From Schaalia odontolytica (GTDB lineage: Bacteria; Actinomycetota; Actinomycetes; Actinomycetales; Actinomycetaceae): a stretch of DNA of 64,000 bases. The notes below the pieces were generated by a model. The model worked only from the letters and a program-made list of their open reading frames with translations, did no database searches and had not been told where the DNA came from. The stretch spans positions 2,232,001-2,296,000 of the forward strand of contig NZ_CP102197.1 of assembly GCF_024584435.1 (NCBI RefSeq). Reading direction: 5' to 3'. Position numbers and translations under genes: made by a program. The first letter of the stretch is position 1. Every line of letters begins with the position of its first letter. Shown in pieces: positions 60,481 to 64,000 of this stretch.

Positions 60481-61494
60481 CTATCGTCCCGATCGCGAGC
60501 GAATGGCGGCCCGGATCTGTGCCACTACCTCGTCCATGTGGCGTAGGTCGGACCAGCGGATGCGAATCACCAGCCATCCTTCCACCTCGAGTCTCCTCTG
60601 ACGCCGCTGTTGCGCTTCAACACTGTCGTGCACCTCCTCGACGGTGTTTCCGTACTTGACGCGGCCGTCAAACTCGATGGCAATCTTGAGGGCCGGAAGT
60701 GCGATGTCGATGAAGTAGGTGTTGTCGCGACAGTGGACTTCCTCCTGGGTCGTGAGCCCAGAAATTCCGGCGCGGAGCAACGCGAGTAACACCAGAGCCT
60801 CACCCGGTGACTCGCAACCGGCGTTCGCGTTGCGTGCAATCCACTCTGCGCGTCTCCTCCCTGGAGTATTGACGGGAAGCAGCGATGCTTCGGCGAGGAG
60901 GTCTCGGCGTGCTTCAGCGAGCCGAGCGCGTGACTCACTGGGTCGGAAGCGGTTGAAGTGTGACGCACGTGCCAAGCCCGCACAAGCCAGGACAAATGCC
61001 TGCTCGTCGCAGCATGTGCGGGCACAATCGACCAGGATGCGGCTGGGTGCGGCGATGCGAAAGCCAAGGAACTCTACGGAAGCTGCTGGCTGGCATGGCC
61101 GACACGTCCGCAGCGTCACGCCTGGAATGTGTTGGTCGCCCGGCAACGTCAGGGAAGGAAAATGCACGATCCGGCTGCATCCGCGTGTTGGCGCGTAAGC
61201 GATGAGCTCCTCAAGGCGTCCTTCTCCTGGCAAACCGAGCAGCGGTGCAGTAGCTGCCCCGCTGAGCACATGTGAGGGCAAACGAATACTCAGAGCGCTC
61301 AGTCTGGCTGCGAAGACGACATCCCGGCGCTGTTGAACCCCAAGGTCGGCAAGCGCCGCTGTCGGAACATAGATTCCGGACAAGAGCCGCACTATCTCTC
61401 GTGCCTTACACCGCCGATGCAATTGGACTTTGGTGCCGTGTACTCCTACAACCAACAGCTGCGATCTGATCGCAGTGATTTCATCGGGTGTCAT
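60481..61494 (-). CDS. DUF559-type endonuclease-fold protein
   Basis: 337 residues from ATG at 61494 with GGGAGAG upstream. The C-terminal part (about 240-330) has FIDIALPALKIAIEFDGR followed by QQRRQRRLEVEGWLVIRIRW, the VSR/DUF559 restriction-endonuclease-like core with its acidic and Gln/Arg positions. The N-terminal part resembles the wing-helix/AbiEi-like domain (GIYVPTAAL) often fused to it in actinobacteria. Role unknown; candidates include nucleic-acid processing or a defence-related function. It lies between arrays 2 and 3 within the ktr region. Confidence 0.7.
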   Translation of the reverse strand: MTPDEITAIRSQLLVVGVHGTKVQLHRRCKAREIVRLLSGIYVPTAALADLGVQQRRDVVFAARLSALSIRLPSHVLSGAATAPLLGLPGEGRLEELIAYAPTRGCSRIVHFPSLTLPGDQHIPGVTLRTCRPCQPAASVEFLGFRIAAPSRILVDCARTCCDEQAFVLACAGLARASHFNRFRPSESRARLAEARRDLLAEASLLPVNTPGRRRAEWIARNANAGCESPGEALVLLALLRAGISGLTTQEEVHCRDNTYFIDIALPALKIAIEFDGRVKYGNTVEEVHDSVEAQQRRQRRLEVEGWLVIRIRWSDLRHMDEVVAQIRAAIRSRSGR

Positions 61495-61839
61495 AGCGGC
61501 TTCTCTCTCCCAGGGTGTGCTGACCAAACTCAAGGTCTTGTCTTGACTGTGCGCGGCCGCTGCCGGATCACACAAGCGCCAGATCCGGTCCTGTGGATAA
61601 CTCGCTGCCACTGGGGACGAGAACGACGCGACGAGGAGGAAGCTCTCGCGTCGCAGGCGTCAAGAGGTGACCGCGGGCGGTGAGGGCATGGTCTGGTCGA
61701 TGCAGGTGTGCGTCGAAGCGGCAATGAGGTGACCGTGAGTGGTAGGGCCATCGTGCCGGCCAGTTAAGCTGCCGCTTTTGCGTCTGATCGCATGGGAAGA
61801 CGTGGGCGCGCTGACCTGCGGGGTCGGAAGAGCGGGCTG
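61495..61839. other. Upstream region of the DUF559-type gene
   Basis: About 345 bp with no supported gene. Contains the leader of the minus-strand gene and a moderately AT-rich patch; no promoter boxes were convincing. Confidence 0.3.
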
Positions 61840-62298
61840 GTGATAGTGGGGCGGCCCGTCCCTGTGGTGGCGGAGGGGGTGATGAAACCGGGGCCGCCCG
61901 TGCCTGCGGTGACGGAGGGGGTGATGCAACCGGGACCGCCCGTGCCTGCGGTGGCGGAGGGGGTGATGCAACCGGGACCGCCCGTGTCTGTGGTGGCGGA
62001 GGGGGTGGTGAAACCGGGGCCGCCCGTGTCTGTGGTGGCGGAGGGGGTGATGAAACCGGGACCGCCCCTGCTTCGTATGAATCGCTACATATTGGCGTTT
62101 TTCCTGTGGCGCGGGTGGTCTGGGTTTCATGCGGCGTCCGACAGGGCGTGGCGCGGGTGGTCTGGGTTTCATGCAAAGCTCGAGAGGGGCAGGCAGGGGT
62201 GGTCTGGGTTTCATGCAAAGCTCGAGGGGGACAGGCGTGGGTGGTCTGGGTTTCATGCGGCGTCCGACAGGGTGTGGCGCGGGTGGTCTGGGTTTCAT
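61840..62298. repeat. Array 3: 42-bp repeat array, one module
   Basis: Forward units start at 61840 (degenerate), 61882, 61924, 61966, 62008 and 62050, with anchors ATGAAACC, ATGCAACC or GTGAAACC. The centre contains ATGAATCGCTACATATTGGC. Five reverse units (GGGTGGTCTGGGTTTCAT) begin at 62113, 62155, 62197, 62239 and 62281. Geometry is identical to array 2: 42, 63, 42. Confidence 0.9.
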
Positions 62299-62642
62299 CG
62301 CGGATCAGACAAAGGCTAGGGGTGGAGGGAACTTTGCTCTAGATGCGACGAGGAAACCGGGACACGCCCCGGTCGCAGGTTCTCAGAGTGCCCGGCGTGC
62401 GGCGAAACGCATCACAACGGTAGCGGTGGTGGCCCCGGTGCGCGTGGCGGTGCCATGGGAATGGACGGCGGGGTGGGCCGCCGACGGGGAGAGGGATTGT
62501 GCGGCGGTGCGACTGAGGGGACAGACGCCAGTTGCCTGCGTGGCCGTGGTTGGAAAGGCGCGCGCGGGGGCGTCGTGAGGGGAAATGGTTGGTGGTGATG
62601 GGCATCCCGGTGCGCCCGGCGCATGCGCCGCACGCCCGCGGG
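62299..62642. other. Intergenic region between array 3 and ktrB
   Basis: About 345 GC-rich bases downstream of ktrB. No gene, RNA or strong terminator seen. Confidence 0.3.
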
Positions 62643-63986
62643 TCAGCCGATGATGGGCTGCTCCTCGGGCATGCGGATCACCCGGGAACGCTCCCGGAGT
62701 GCCAGGGCGGCCGCCACTGTCATCGAACCCGTGCGCCCGGCGAACATGAGGGCGATGAGAACGTACTTCGCGCCAACGGGAAGAATCGGCGTGATGCCGG
62801 TGGATAGGCCGACCGTTGCAAACGCGGAGATTGTTTCAAACAGGATGATGTCGAGCGTGTAGTCCGTCATTGACAGGAGCAACACGACGGAGACGGCGAC
62901 GAGGGCGAGCCCGAGGAGCGACACCGCGACCGCAAGGCGAATGGTGGAGGTGGGGATGCGTCGCCCGAAAGTTTCGATGTCCTGATCGCCTCGAGCCTCC
63001 GCGATGACCGCGAGGACGAGGACCGCGAAGGTTGTGACCTTGACGCCGCCGGCCGTTGACGCCGAGCCCCCGCCGATCATCATGAGGATGTCCTGGACGA
63101 AGTGTGTCTGTGAGCGCATGGCGCCCACGTCAAGGGCAGACAGGCCCGATGAGCGCGAATTGACGCCGGCAAGCAGCGCGTTGAGGATCTTGGAGGGCGT
63201 GTCGATCGCGCCGAGAGTGGTGGGATTGTGCCACTCGGTGAGAGCCAGAGCAAGAGCTCCGACGAAGGCAAGGATCAGGTACGTGGACAGGGTGAGCTTC
63301 GTGTGAAGCCGCCAGCGGCGGGGCGTCCGAAGGTGTGTGGACACGTCCATGATCACGGGGAACCCGATGGCCCCCACCGTGGTCCCCAGGATGATGGGGA
63401 CCAGCATCCACCAGTCCGTGACGTGGGGGGACAGCCCGCCGGGAAGGATCACGAAGCCCGCGTTGTTAAAGACCGAGATAGCCATGAAAAGCGCATCCCA
63501 GGCCGCCCGACCGGGGTCGAGCCCCATGGAGAGGAAGCGGGGGAGGAACGCGGCCGCCAGGAGAAACTGCATGGACAGGGAGGTCGCGATGACTGCCTTG
63601 AGAAGCGTGGAGATCTGTCCCATGGCGCCCGTCTTGGTTTCCTGGGTGGCGAGCATGCGCTGGGTCAGGCCGAGGTGGCGAGACACGGCGAAGCCGAGGA
63701 TCGAGGCCAGCGTCATCACGCCCAGGCCGCCGACGACGATACCCAGGGCAATGACCGCCTGCCCAAATGGTGACCAGTAGGTAGCAGTATCGACGGTTGT
63801 GAGCCCCGTGACGCACACGGCGGACACCGCGGTGAACAGGACATCGACGAAGGGAGCGGAGGTGTCCGAGGCGGAGGCGAAAGGCAGCATGAGCAGCGCC
63901 GTGATGACGCCGATAATGAGGGCAAAAGTGCTGATCGCGAGGCGTGCCGGGTAGTAGCGAGCTTGCTTGGCAAGCCACGCGCGCAC
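62643..63986 (-). CDS. ktrB: Potassium channel subunit KtrB/TrkH family
   Basis: 447 residues from GTG at 63986; the frame stays open to the window edge, so the start could be further out. Eight-plus membrane helices arranged as four M1-P-M2 repeats. The four selectivity-filter loops are visible: CVTGLTT, NNAGFVI, NSRSSGLS and TVGLSTG. The short length is KtrB-like rather than long TrkH. It forms the Na+- or K+-dependent K+ uptake channel controlled by the RCK protein encoded at 58789. Confidence 0.92.
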   Translation of the reverse strand: MRAWLAKQARYYPARLAISTFALIIGVITALLMLPFASASDTSAPFVDVLFTAVSAVCVTGLTTVDTATYWSPFGQAVIALGIVVGGLGVMTLASILGFAVSRHLGLTQRMLATQETKTGAMGQISTLLKAVIATSLSMQFLLAAAFLPRFLSMGLDPGRAAWDALFMAISVFNNAGFVILPGGLSPHVTDWWMLVPIILGTTVGAIGFPVIMDVSTHLRTPRRWRLHTKLTLSTYLILAFVGALALALTEWHNPTTLGAIDTPSKILNALLAGVNSRSSGLSALDVGAMRSQTHFVQDILMMIGGGSASTAGGVKVTTFAVLVLAVIAEARGDQDIETFGRRIPTSTIRLAVAVSLLGLALVAVSVVLLLSMTDYTLDIILFETISAFATVGLSTGITPILPVGAKYVLIALMFAGRTGSMTVAAALALRERSRVIRMPEEQPIIG

Positions 63987-64000
63987 GCGTTGGGCTGGCG

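Overview
The window is high-GC, gene-dense DNA from an actinobacterium. The gene families (metXY, tilS-hpt-ftsH-folE-folP-folBK, radA-disA, a type VII/ESX secretion locus without eccE, GTG/TTG starts, many 4-nt GTGA overlaps, leaderless promoters) fit the Actinomycetaceae (Actinomyces/Schaalia-like). That placement is inference; no rRNA or tRNA was recognised to test it.

Left part (1-20.0 kb) is housekeeping. A truncated unknown gene starts at the left edge. Then come metX and metY (minus), with a candidate attenuator upstream of metY, a secreted NlpC/P60 peptidoglycan hydrolase, a 2H phosphodiesterase, ppa, and the run dacB - degenerate DUF2342-like protein - tilS - hpt - ftsH - folE - folP - folBK - DUF3180. 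folBK fuses FolB and FolK and carries an unusually long disordered tail. A leaderless-looking membrane protein gene converges on radA-disA. The disA 3' end looks frameshifted.

Middle part (20.0-31.4 kb) is a tightly overlapping operon: a 2014-residue membrane-anchored Ig-like/Fn3 protein, a DUF58 protein, a transglutaminase-like protein lacking the usual catalytic Cys, and a membrane Ser/Thr kinase. The MoxR ATPase that commonly accompanies DUF58 proteins is not in the operon.

Right part (31.5-58.6 kb) is a type VII secretion (T7SS) locus in two halves. The left half has eccC, a lipoprotein, two WXG/PPE-like substrate candidates and three tandem mycosin-like proteases (minus), with a second eccD and an RDD-FHA protein divergent (plus). 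The right half has a WXG100 pair (minus) divergent from eccD-eccB-mycP, a further mycosin-like protease, a 19-codon ORF, ybaB, and two large low-complexity T7SS substrate candidates. Five of the six S8 proteases share a conserved Cys pair and a C-terminal module ending in HLGxSPRYH. They have signal peptides but no membrane anchor. I regard this as the most interesting undescribed system in the window. Kinase plus FHA suggests phospho-signalling to the secretion machine (inference).

Far right (58.6-64 kb) holds ktrA and ktrB K+ uptake genes, separated by a DUF559-type gene. Three intergenic arrays (47.06-48.21, 59.70-60.16, 61.84-62.30 kb) are built from an 8-bp GTGAAACC-like anchor repeated every 42 bp. 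The anchor flips orientation around a centre with fixed geometry. No CRISPR, IS element, prophage or RNA gene was found.
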